Assembly (NCBI GenBank): GCA_035541995.1
Contig: DATKMG010000373.1
Span: 1 to 19,653 of the forward strand
DNA from: DATKMG01 sp035541995
GTDB lineage: Bacteria; Acidobacteriota; Terriglobia; Versatilivoradales; Versatilivoraceae
Direction: 5' to 3'
DNA length: 19,653 bases
Shown: positions 1 through 6,989 of the stretch, piece by piece
How the letters are laid out: every line of letters begins with the position of its first letter
Numbering within the stretch: the first letter of the stretch is position 1
The notes under the pieces: model-generated
The model's input: the letters and a program-made list of their open reading frames with translations, nothing else
What the model was told of the DNA's origin: nothing
Databases searched by the model: none
Made by a program: the position numbers and the translations under genes

Positions 1-1
1 G

Positions 2-1123
2 GTCGCCGAGATCCGCTATGGCAAATTAGTAGGGTTACAGAAGGAACTGGAGGCGGCTAATGGAAGGCTGGCCGAACTCCAACAGCACTCTCACATGTTG
101 AAGGAGGAGGTAGATGAAGAAGATATCGCCAAGGTGGTTTCCAAGTGGACGGGAATTCCTGTTTCCAAGATGCTGGAGGGTGAAATATCCAAGCTTGTCC
201 GTATGGAGGAACGCCTGAGAGAACGGGTAGTCGGACAAGAGGCAGCCCTGATGTCGGTTTCTAATGCCATCCGACGCAGTCGTGCCGGTCTTCAGGAACA
301 CCAACGACCCGTCGGATCATTTATCTTTCTCGGCCCTACGGGTGTGGGGAAAACCGAATTGGCTCGAGCCTTGGCCGAATTCCTGTTTGACAATGAGAAG
401 GCCATGGTGCGGCTCGACATGTCAGAATTTATGGAAAAACACTCAGTTGCGCGCCTGATTGGAGCCCCGCCGGGGTATGTAGGCTATGAAGAAGGTGGTT
501 ACTTGACCGAAGCGATCAAAAGGCGCCCCTATACAGTTATTCTCTTCGACGAGATCGAAAAGGCGCACCCGGACGTGTTCAATGTCATGCTTCAGATTCT
601 AGATGACGGGCGGCTAACGGATGGCAAGGGTCGCACCGTGGATTTCAGGAATACCGTCATTATTATGACCTCCAACGTAGCCAGCAGCTGGATTCAGGAG
701 CTCGGTCACACACGACCGGAAGAGGTGCGGCGGAAGGTTATGGAGGCACTACGGGCGACCTTCAAACCGGAATTTCTGAATCGGATCGACGACATCATTA
801 TTTTCAATTCTCTGGGTCATGCTGAGATCAGCCGGATAATTGTCCTTCAAGTTCAGCGGCTGCAAGCTCTCCTGCAGGAGAAAAAGATTGAGCTGGACCT
901 GACAGAGAAGGCAAAAGAGCTTCTCTTTAAGGAGGGATATGACCCGACCTACGGCGCTCGTCCGCTTAAGCGCGCTATCCAGCAATTCATTCAGGACAAA
1001 CTTGCCATGAAGCTGTTAGAGGGAGAGATCTTGCCGGGGGACAAAGTTACCGTCGACGCGGATCTGGGCCGTGGCGAAATGATCTTTCAAACGGCCACAG
1101 CACAGCCTAAAATGTCGATGTAA
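2..1123 (+). CDS. clpB: ATP-dependent chaperone ClpB, C-terminal part (5' end outside window)
   Basis: This is the C-terminal part of the ClpB/Hsp104 disaggregase, which extracts polypeptides from aggregates together with DnaK. The frame is open from base 2, so the gene begins upstream; 373 residues are visible. The first ~30 residues are the end of the coiled-coil middle domain. Next come the conserved stretch KWTGIPV, the second AAA+ domain with Walker A GPTGVGKT (bases 332-355), the pore-loop region GAPPGYVGYEEGG, Walker B ILFDE, sensor 1 TSN, and the FLNRID box with the arginine finger. The C-terminal small domain carries TYGARPLKR. The protein ends about 10 residues after the last domain, normal for the family. 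ClpC/ClpE also share this module, but the preceding coiled coil and the neighbouring grpE favour ClpB. The ATG at 95 is internal and not a start. Confidence 0.95.
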   Translation, partial: VAEIRYGKLVGLQKELEAANGRLAELQQHSHMLKEEVDEEDIAKVVSKWTGIPVSKMLEGEISKLVRMEERLRERVVGQEAALMSVSNAIRRSRAGLQEHQRPVGSFIFLGPTGVGKTELARALAEFLFDNEKAMVRLDMSEFMEKHSVARLIGAPPGYVGYEEGGYLTEAIKRRPYTVILFDEIEKAHPDVFNVMLQILDDGRLTDGKGRTVDFRNTVIIMTSNVASSWIQELGHTRPEEVRRKVMEALRATFKPEFLNRIDDIIIFNSLGHAEISRIIVLQVQRLQALLQEKKIELDLTEKAKELLFKEGYDPTYGARPLKRAIQQFIQDKLAMKLLEGEILPGDKVTVDADLGRGEMIFQTATAQPKMSM

Positions 1124-1203
1124 GCTGCCTGCTAGCATGCCTTGCTATAACTAATCCGAGCATCTAACTTCACGGAGAGTGTGGTGCATCTGGCAGCGGA
1201 GGT

Positions 1204-1232
1204 TTGATATAGCCAGTGAATTTCACTATGAT
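1204..1232 (+). promoter_or_regulatory. sigma70-type promoter of grpE
   Basis: TTGATA (1204-1209) and TATGAT (1227-1232) are separated by exactly 17 bases; each hexamer differs from consensus at one position. Transcription would start near 1239, giving a leader of about 39 bases before the grpE ATG at 1278. This placement rules against the upstream in-frame GTG at 1179, which lies before the promoter. Confidence 0.65.
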
Positions 1233-1242
1233 ATTGTACAAT
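1233..1242. promoter_or_regulatory. palindrome at the predicted grpE transcription start
   Basis: ATTGTACAAT is a perfect 10-base palindrome that begins directly after the -10 hexamer and covers the predicted +1. Its place is that of a repressor operator. It does not resemble the CIRCE (HrcA) element. Any regulatory role is inferred from position only. Confidence 0.3.
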
Positions 1243-1277
1243 CAGAAGCCAGACGAAATTCCAGAGGAGCAGCATGC

Positions 1278-1982
1278 ATGATTGAAGAGAAAGAAAAAGA
1301 GGTGGATTTGGAGGATTCTCAAAAAGGTCGACCCATACCTGTCCGGATCAATACCCCTGTCAGCGATGAACCCGTCCGGGTCACAGATAGAAGATTCTGG
1401 GTGAATCCACCGCAGGACATGACTCAAGATGGGCCTCCAGTGTCTTTGAAGCCCACCTACGTTGAAGAGATGGAGAAGCTCTTGGCGGATTCAGAAAGGA
1501 AGCAGCAAGAGCTACTCGCTGCCCACCGAGAGTTCAAGGCTAACATGGCCCAAGAAACTCGCCTGGCCCGCGAGAGGATTCAGAGTGAGTACAACAAGCG
1601 GTTGATTCAGGCTAAGGGAGAAGTGGCGGTGAAGTTCATTCAGGTCCTTGAAAATCTTGATCGGGCCTTAGCGGCTGCCGATGGGGCAGCGGACTTCAGG
1701 ACTCTGCTCGAAGGGGTCCAGTTGATCCGCAATCAATTGCGCAATGCTCTCTCCGAGTTGGGGCTCGATGAGGTATCTCCTTTGGGGGAACCCTTTAACC
1801 CTGAATTGGCCGAAGCAGTCCAGGTAATTGAGGTTGAGAGTGAAGCGGATGACAATGTGGTCATGGATGTGGTCGCCAGGGGTTATTCCATGAATGGACA
1901 CCTGGTCCGCCCAGCTCGGGTCGTTGTAGGCAGGTGCCAGACATCACAAACTCCTTCACCGGTGCAGGAACCAATCAATTAA
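1278..1982 (+). CDS. grpE: nucleotide exchange factor GrpE
   Basis: GrpE (234 residues with this start) releases ADP from DnaK in the cytoplasmic Hsp70 cycle. The first ~70 residues are charged and variable. A long coiled-coil region with many Glu, Gln, Lys and Arg runs from about 70 to 130. The C-terminal beta-rich head contains the family pattern: a GVQLIRNQL helix, a GLDEVSPLGEPFNPELAEAV segment, and the ending GYSMNGHLVRPARVVVGR. An ATG at 1278 is preceded by AGAGGAG (1263-1269) at 8 bases, and a promoter lies at 1204-1232; an in-frame GTG at 1179 gives a longer protein but has no support. It follows clpB by 154 bases with its own promoter. dnaK and dnaJ are not in the window. Confidence 0.93.
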   Translation: MIEEKEKEVDLEDSQKGRPIPVRINTPVSDEPVRVTDRRFWVNPPQDMTQDGPPVSLKPTYVEEMEKLLADSERKQQELLAAHREFKANMAQETRLARERIQSEYNKRLIQAKGEVAVKFIQVLENLDRALAAADGAADFRTLLEGVQLIRNQLRNALSELGLDEVSPLGEPFNPELAEAVQVIEVESEADDNVVMDVVARGYSMNGHLVRPARVVVGRCQTSQTPSPVQEPIN

Positions 1983-2032
1983 GCAGAAATACAATGGCAA
2001 CCTTGAGAAGGGGGTCCGCTATTCCCGCTCGT

Positions 2033-3025
2033 TCAGGGAAATCTCAATGCCGGATCCTTCTCTTCAATCATCCGAATGAATTCGAAGATTAGCTCGCGGT
2101 CCCGCCACCCTCTTTTAGCTTCCTCATTCATCTGATCCAGAACTTCCTTCACTGGGAATGGCGGTTTGTAAGGCCGTTGGGAGCAGAGGGCGTCAAAAAC
2201 GTCAACAGTCTGCAGGATTCGTGCCGTGATGGGAGTCTCATCACCCCGCAACCCGTCCGGATACCCCCCTCCATCCCATCGTTCGTGATGGTTCCGAATG
2301 ATAGGCAGCACCAATTTGAAGTTGCGCAAGGGAGTGCAGATGCGCTCTCCAATGAGAGTATGTTGTTGCATCTTGGCCCATTCTTCTTGAGACAGAGGTT
2401 TGGGGTTCAATAGAATGGCGTCGGGGATTCCAAGTTTTCCGATATCGTGCAGAATTCCGCCGCGATAGAGTGCTTTTAAGAGGCTCGAATTGAGGCCTAA
2501 TTTCTCACCGAGCTTCACGGAATTTCTGGCAAGCCGTTCGCAGTGCCCATTTGTGCTTGGGTCTTTGGCCTCTACCCCCAAGGCAAGACTAAACAAGACC
2601 GTTTCAGCGTTCTCCAGCTCATCTGTGATTTGTTTCAATCTCAAAGAGGCGCGCACCCGCGCCACGAACTCAGCTACATTGAAGGGTTTATTGAGAAAAT
2701 CATCAGCGCCGGCCTCGATTCCCCGGATTTTATCCTCCAGATCCTGAAGGGCCGTGACCATAATCACCGGGATGAGTCGGGTTCGCTCATCATTCTTCAA
2801 ATGCTGACATAGCTGGTACCCATCCAGTCCGGGCATTATTACGTCCAGTAGCACCAAATCAGGGTCGAGCTGAAGAGCCTTCTCATATCCCTCCTTCCCG
2901 TCGGAGGCCGTGAAGACCTCGCAGCGAGCAGAGCTGAGAATGTCTTTGATTAATCTCAAGTTCTGTGGTTCATCATCGACAGCCAGAATCTTGAAATTAC
3001 GATCAAATTTCGCGAAGATATCCAT
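2033..3025 (-). CDS. response regulator with HD-GYP output domain (probable cyclic-di-GMP phosphodiesterase)
   Basis: This 330-residue protein is a two-domain RpfG-like response regulator. The receiver (about 12-125) has the acidic pair D17-D18, the phospho-acceptor D61 in LLDVIMPG, T91 and K113 in NKPF. A short linker leads to an HD-GYP domain with H161, the HDIGK metal motif (193-197), H222, and HHERWDGGGYPDG (246-258), so the GYP signature is complete and catalysis is expected. Family members hydrolyse cyclic-di-GMP and control motility, biofilm or virulence traits. No histidine kinase is adjacent, so the partner is unknown. The gene converges on grpE (50 bases between stops) and is divergent from the HTH-receiver gene at 3346. 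There is no good Shine-Dalgarno sequence before this ATG; the start rests on the distance to the receiver domain. Confidence 0.9.
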   Translation of the reverse strand: MDIFAKFDRNFKILAVDDEPQNLRLIKDILSSARCEVFTASDGKEGYEKALQLDPDLVLLDVIMPGLDGYQLCQHLKNDERTRLIPVIMVTALQDLEDKIRGIEAGADDFLNKPFNVAEFVARVRASLRLKQITDELENAETVLFSLALGVEAKDPSTNGHCERLARNSVKLGEKLGLNSSLLKALYRGGILHDIGKLGIPDAILLNPKPLSQEEWAKMQQHTLIGERICTPLRNFKLVLPIIRNHHERWDGGGYPDGLRGDETPITARILQTVDVFDALCSQRPYKPPFPVKEVLDQMNEEAKRGWRDRELIFEFIRMIEEKDPALRFP

Positions 3026-3287
3026 CAGTTTCGAAGCCCGGAAATCGATTGCCCACCATCCCCTAAACTGTTACCTGCCCCAAAACGCACCGGTCAGACC
3101 TGCTGGGATCCCATGCAAGCCTAATCATTTGAGCAGGGTTTGCCCTTGGTACCCTCTGAGGATAACACGAATTAAGGCGCCAGGTTCTCTCAATTTATAG
3201 CGCCGGGCTGATTCGAGGATCGAGGATTCTGGCATATTGCTCTTACGGCTCTATTATGTTGTAGCAAATCTCCCGTAAATTTACCAA

Positions 3288-3316
3288 TTGGCAAAAAATC
3301 ATAATAGGATTAAACT
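3288..3316 (+). promoter_or_regulatory. candidate promoter of the HTH-receiver gene
   Basis: TTGGCA (3288-3293) and TAAACT (3311-3316) are 17 bases apart. The -35 matches consensus at 5 of 6 positions and the -10 at 4 of 6. Transcription would start near 3323, 23 bases before the first ATG. The -35 overlaps the palindrome CCAATTGG (3284-3291), a possible operator. The rest of the 320-base divergent region (3026-3345) shows no gene; its left part is unremarkable and I could not find a good promoter for the HD-GYP gene. Confidence 0.4.
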
Positions 3317-3345
3317 TATACTGACGAATTTTTTCCGGTGGAAGT

Positions 3346-3927
3346 ATGAGGAGGTTTATGGAAGAGTCGTTAATCACAGTGAAAGAGGTTGCAGATTATC
3401 TCAAACTCAAAGAGCAGACAGTGTACCTTCTGGCACGGCAGAATAAGATACCCTCTTTGAAGGTGGGTGGGAGTCTGCGCTTCAAGAAATCTCAAATTGA
3501 TTCATGGCTTCTTTCGTCTCCGCATGCTACTGGTAGACAGGAGGGGCCCAAGCAGAGAGCCCTCATAGTAGACGATGAGGAACTGGTTCGCAACACGCTG
3601 AAACGGATGATTGAGATTTACGGGGTGTCGGCGGCCGTTGCGGAAGGCGGGCATCAGGCTATAGCGTTGATGAAGGATGAGAAGTTCAAGATGGTGTTTC
3701 TGGATCTGGACATGCCCGGGATGAATGGGGTAGACACGCTAAGGGCCTTGAAGGAAATCAACAAGGATCTGGTTTTCGTGGTCGTTACAGCCCTGGACGG
3801 TGATAATGAGCTTTTCCGAAGAATCCTGGAGCACGCTCCGATTTCGGTTATTCCCAAGCCATTTACAATTAAGCAGATTGGCGACGTAATGGAACCTTAC
3901 TTCGAGTTGGTAACGTTACCCAGATAA
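3346..3927 (+). CDS. HTH (excisionase/MerR-like) protein fused to a C-terminal response-regulator receiver
   Basis: A 193-residue protein in two parts. Residues 8-56 form an excisionase-family winged HTH: ITVKEVADYLKLKEQTVYLLAR followed by IPSLKVGGSLRFKKSQIDSWL, with the conserved GG-RF turn. After a short linker (57-69), residues 70-190 are a receiver with D76-D77, phospho-acceptor D120 in FLDLDMPGMNG, T148 and K171 in PKPF. The usual order in response regulators is receiver first, so this is the reverse layout. It probably binds DNA and responds to phosphorylation by an unlinked kinase. An ATG at 3358 in the same frame follows AGGAGG (3349-3354) by only 3 bases; the ATG at 3346 has a weaker GGTGG 4 bases upstream, so the start is unsettled between the two. 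It is divergent from the HD-GYP regulator. Confidence 0.88.
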   Translation: MRRFMEESLITVKEVADYLKLKEQTVYLLARQNKIPSLKVGGSLRFKKSQIDSWLLSSPHATGRQEGPKQRALIVDDEELVRNTLKRMIEIYGVSAAVAEGGHQAIALMKDEKFKMVFLDLDMPGMNGVDTLRALKEINKDLVFVVVTALDGDNELFRRILEHAPISVIPKPFTIKQIGDVMEPYFELVTLPR

Positions 3928-3979
3928 CCCCTCGTTGACATTCAGCTGGCCATGCACCCGAGGATTCCAGGGATCAAAG

Positions 3980-4678
3980 CTACCCTGGAGTCATCCCGTT
4001 GAGGAACTGATCGAAGCTCCCAGACCATTTTGCCACAGTCTTCTCTGGCCCTACTAATTTGAAGAACCAAGGGCCCTGTGAAGTTTCGACCACTGCTGCA
4101 ATCATTCGATATCCTTTGTTGGGCCCACCGGACGGGGTACCAGGCATCATCAATGCCTGATAGGTTCCTGAGATGTCAACCACCGTAACCGGGAGTCCGG
4201 CGACGGTCCTCTTGCTCGTTCTAGCTTTCTCTTTTGAAGAAGATCCGTCAGGTTGAGAAATCTGGCCAATCCAACGATCGATATTGGCCTCGGCGGAGCC
4301 CCCTTGTCCTGGGCCAAAATAGAATACGACTAGTTCGCCATCTGCGGGATCCCCTTCGACTCGAGGTAATGCAAACTGCCCCTGGCGCATCGTGGAAGTA
4401 GGAGTCTGTTCAACCCACCCTTCGGGGACGTGCATCTTCAGAGGTCCGAACACCTTCTGATTTCCGGAAGCAGCCCCATGGGCACTTTCGAGGGGTGTGA
4501 CAGGTGCAGATGCTTTTGAGGCGCTACCAGCAGGTTCTTCCGACACGTTGCGATCGCTACAGCCCACTATTCCCAACAACCCGGCCAGAGTTGACCCGAA
4601 AAGCAGATTCCTGACGAGGGGGCAGACGGTAACCGGATGCAACCTGCTCTTTCTGGCAGCAGTCTGAAAAGCACTCAT
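3980..4678 (-). CDS. putative lipoprotein of unknown function
   Basis: I do not recognise a named family. The 232-residue product has a basic N-terminus, a hydrophobic stretch (about 24-39) and a lipobox-like IVGC with Cys40, then a low-complexity Ser/Ala/Pro/Glu linker (42-68), as expected for a membrane-anchored lipoprotein. The remaining ~165 residues form one compact domain beginning KMHVPEGWVEQTP, with MRQGQFALPR, VFYFGPGQGGSAEANIDRW and GPWFFKLVGP; the Gly-rich FGPGQGG and NIDRW pieces look conserved. Two consecutive ATGs exist; the second (4678) lies 6 bases from AAGGAGG (4685-4691), the first only 3, so the second is chosen. It starts 39 bases after the fabI stop and is probably co-transcribed with it. 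It converges on the HTH-receiver gene. Confidence 0.8.
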   Translation of the reverse strand: MSAFQTAARKSRLHPVTVCPLVRNLLFGSTLAGLLGIVGCSDRNVSEEPAGSASKASAPVTPLESAHGAASGNQKVFGPLKMHVPEGWVEQTPTSTMRQGQFALPRVEGDPADGELVVFYFGPGQGGSAEANIDRWIGQISQPDGSSSKEKARTSKRTVAGLPVTVVDISGTYQALMMPGTPSGGPNKGYRMIAAVVETSQGPWFFKLVGPEKTVAKWSGSFDQFLNGMTPG

Positions 4679-4717
4679 CATCGTCCTCCTTAAGTTGTTC
4701 CTCTTGGCTAGGCCTCT

Positions 4718-5482
4718 TCACATGGCCATGATGTTGTAGCCGCAGTCTACGTACAAAACTTCCCCCGTGACCGCACTAGACAATTCGCTGGCAAGGTACA
4801 AGCCCGTGTCGCCCAGCTCCTTGGGAAGTACGTTTCTCCGAAGCGGCGCCACCTCGGCATGATGTCTCAACATATTGCCGAATCCAGATATACCCCTTGC
4901 AGCCAAGGTATTGATGGGTCCGGCACTAATCGCGTTGACCCTGACATTACAGCGTCCCATATCGTATGCGAGATAGCGAACTGTAGCTTCCAGCGCAGCC
5001 TTGGCAACCCCCATTACATTATAGTTGGGAACCACCCTTTCAGCACCATGATAACTCATCGTAATGATACTGCCGCCCTCGACCATTAAAGGCAAAGCAG
5101 CGTTGGCAATAGTCACTAGGGAATAGACACTCACGTCCATAGCAATTCGAAACGCTTCGCGGGAAGTGGTGAAAAAAGGGCGTTCCAGGGCCTCCTTGGG
5201 TGCAAAAGCTACACTGTGCAAGACCAGATGCAGCTTACCGAAATCGCGCCGGAGATTTTCAAAAACAGCCTGAACCTCCTCATCTCGGGTCACATCACAG
5301 GGATAGAGCGGCATGCTCGTTCCAAAAGAACCGGCCAAATCTTCGACGTTTTCCTTTAGACGGTCTCCTTGGTAGGTGAATGCCAACCGCGCCCCTGCCT
5401 GGTGCCAGGCCTGGGCGATGCTGAAAGCAATGCTCCGCTTATTGGCGACTCCCAGAACTAAGCCGAATTTGTCTTTCAGCAT
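4718..5482 (-). CDS. fabI: enoyl-[acyl-carrier-protein] reductase (NADH), FabI
   Basis: FabI reduces trans-2-enoyl-ACP, the last step of each type II fatty-acid elongation cycle. The 254-residue product is a short-chain dehydrogenase-like protein with the FabI-specific cofactor segment GVANKRSIA (11-19), HSVAFAPK (89-96), the SYHGAE and PNYNVMGVAK segments carrying Y144, Y154 and K161 (the Y-x6-K pair), and the C-terminal VLYVDCGYNIM. The start is the ATG at 5482: GAGGAGG (5488-5494) lies 5 bases upstream and the protein then begins MLKDKFGLVLG as is usual. An in-frame ATG at 5548 would add 22 residues with no family counterpart. It lies downstream of two radical SAM genes in the same orientation and just upstream of a lipoprotein gene. 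Confidence 0.96.
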   Translation of the reverse strand: MLKDKFGLVLGVANKRSIAFSIAQAWHQAGARLAFTYQGDRLKENVEDLAGSFGTSMPLYPCDVTRDEEVQAVFENLRRDFGKLHLVLHSVAFAPKEALERPFFTTSREAFRIAMDVSVYSLVTIANAALPLMVEGGSIITMSYHGAERVVPNYNVMGVAKAALEATVRYLAYDMGRCNVRVNAISAGPINTLAARGISGFGNMLRHHAEVAPLRRNVLPKELGDTGLYLASELSSAVTGEVLYVDCGYNIMAM

Positions 5483-5609
5483 CCACGCCTCCTCGTTCAG
5501 GTGAACGTTGAGATTAACAGGAGACACGCCGTCTGGCAAGAAGGACATAACGCGAGTGAGTTCCAGGAATCGCCTCTATGAGGCCTAGAGAAAATGGGCT
5601 TGGCAAAGA

Positions 5610-5658
5610 AGAACCATTTTGGTTTGGGAGAAAAAGATGGTTCTCGCATGGCTGCGAG
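5610..5658 (-). other. two adjacent stem-loops between radical SAM 1 and fabI
   Basis: AGAACCAT (5610-5617) and ATGGTTCT (5637-5644) are perfect inverted repeats with a 19-base loop. CTCGCA (5643-5648) and TGCGAG (5653-5658) form a second hairpin with a 4-base loop that shares two bases with the first. Read on the minus strand, the second hairpin is followed after 7 bases by five T residues, so it could be a weak terminator of the radical SAM gene, with the two stems competing as in an attenuator ahead of fabI. The 266-base gap around them shows no gene. Confidence 0.3.
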
Positions 5659-5748
5659 CTGAGCCCCGCACTCGCCGCGGAAAACGGAAAGAATGGACGT
5701 GGGCTCGGAAGATGAAGAGAATTTCGAGATGGTCTGGCCAGGAGAGGC

Positions 5749-6771
5749 TTAACAGGAGCCTTTCCCGTTATGCCGACCTTTGAATGAGAGATGTCCTCCC
5801 ACCATTTCTGAAAAAAGACGGGGGAGGGTCTTATCCAGGTAAGACCGGATCGAAACGTAGCACTCGTCGCAGGTATTGGTTTTTGTGAATTCTTCAATCA
5901 AACGACGCCGTTCTCCAAGCCGGTAACGCTTGAATTGCATTGAACAGGGTTGCAAGTATCCATCGCTAGTCACTACCAGGAATCGCGACCCCGCCTTACA
6001 ACCCGGGGTTCCTCCCTTCTGGAAGTAATCCAAGGTGGCATCCAAGGTAGCGCAACTGTTAACAATCCAATGGTTGTCGGCCATTCGGGCCTTGATGCGC
6101 TTCAGCTGATCCTCCAGTTCCGCGAGCTCCGCCGGCTGGTCGATAAAGTGGTCCCAACACTGAGTTCGACGGAACGTGTAAGCACTGTAGCTGACGTTGA
6201 CCCCCCAATCCCTTGCTTTGTCTGCGATGGCATTGATGTAAGGGAGATTATGACGGGTGATACAGTTGTTGATAACAATATCGTCGAAGCCGTAGGTTGC
6301 CAGCTTCGGCACTATCTTGTCCAGCTTTTCGAATAAGCCTGGATAACCTCGGAAGTCGTTGTGACGTTGATCGGGAAAATCGAGACTGACCGAGAACTGG
6401 TTGATTCCGGCCTCGTGCAATCGCAAGTATTTCTCTTCCGTCATTCCCGACCAATTGGAAACCAGGATCAAGTAGGGAAGTCCGTCAGGAGTTTTGATAT
6501 TCCTTACAATTTCCAGTAAATCCTCCCGCATCAGGGGCTCGCCCCCCGAGATCTGGACCGCGCAGGGTCGTAGCGCCTCCATGTAACGGCGATAGTCAGC
6601 CGGCTTCAGATTTCGGGAATTGTCACGGGGACCGCCATGATCACAGTGCTTGCAATAGCAGGTACAGGAATCTGTTACCTCAAACGAGATGACAATCGGC
6701 CGTTCCGAGTACCAGTTGTTCACACCGCGGGCTATCGTTCTTATGGATTCAGAGAATGGAACTCGTCGCAT
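5749..6771 (-). CDS. radical SAM protein with SPASM-like C-terminus (radical SAM 1)
   Basis: A radical SAM enzyme of 340 residues. The cluster motif C-x3-C-x2-C is at C36, C40 and C43 inside SCTCYCKHCDHGG (C38 is an extra cysteine), and GGEP at 76-79 marks the SAM-binding strand. A cysteine-rich C-terminus (C240, C258, C276, C301, C304, C340) fits a SPASM or twitch region holding auxiliary iron-sulfur clusters, as in enzymes acting on peptides or large substrates. The ATG at 6771 is preceded by GAGGT at 9 bases; an in-frame GTG at 6846 would add 25 residues but has no ribosome site. The substrate cannot be told from the sequence. It lies 218 bases after radical SAM 2 and 266 bases before fabI, all on one strand, so a shared pathway is possible but unproven. 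Confidence 0.85.
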   Translation of the reverse strand: MRRVPFSESIRTIARGVNNWYSERPIVISFEVTDSCTCYCKHCDHGGPRDNSRNLKPADYRRYMEALRPCAVQISGGEPLMREDLLEIVRNIKTPDGLPYLILVSNWSGMTEEKYLRLHEAGINQFSVSLDFPDQRHNDFRGYPGLFEKLDKIVPKLATYGFDDIVINNCITRHNLPYINAIADKARDWGVNVSYSAYTFRRTQCWDHFIDQPAELAELEDQLKRIKARMADNHWIVNSCATLDATLDYFQKGGTPGCKAGSRFLVVTSDGYLQPCSMQFKRYRLGERRRLIEEFTKTNTCDECYVSIRSYLDKTLPRLFSEMVGGHLSFKGRHNGKGSC

Positions 6772-6989
6772 GGGTAGCCTACCTCGCACAATGGGCTGTG
6801 GCCCGGAAGATGCATCGTAAACGGGTCCAAGCACTCCACTTTTCACTCATTGAGGCCACTGCCGACCCCTCCTCCCAAACTCGGCAAATTTTGGCAGAAC
6901 GGGCGAAACATTTCAAGGAAAACCCAGAAGTTGCAGGCCGCCAAGCTTGAACGGTTGGACCGCTTATGATTGCCGCCATGATTCCATTC

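Noticed and set aside
1179..1277. GTG-initiated longer form of GrpE (33 extra residues)
   Set aside because: The added segment covers the promoter and its palindrome, and the ATG at 1278 has a good ribosome site.
3231..3245. TGGCATATTGC as a sigma54 site
   Set aside because: The GG and GC are only 6 bases apart; sigma54 promoters need about 10.
3966..3989. TCCAGGG/CCCTGGA inverted repeat between convergent genes as a terminator
   Set aside because: It overlaps the last codons of the lipoprotein gene, has a 10-base loop and no T-run.
5514..5897. Minus-strand 127-codon frame across the radical SAM 1 end and fabI gap
   Set aside because: It overlaps the conserved end of radical SAM 1 and the start of the longer fabI frame; composition is that of a shadow frame.
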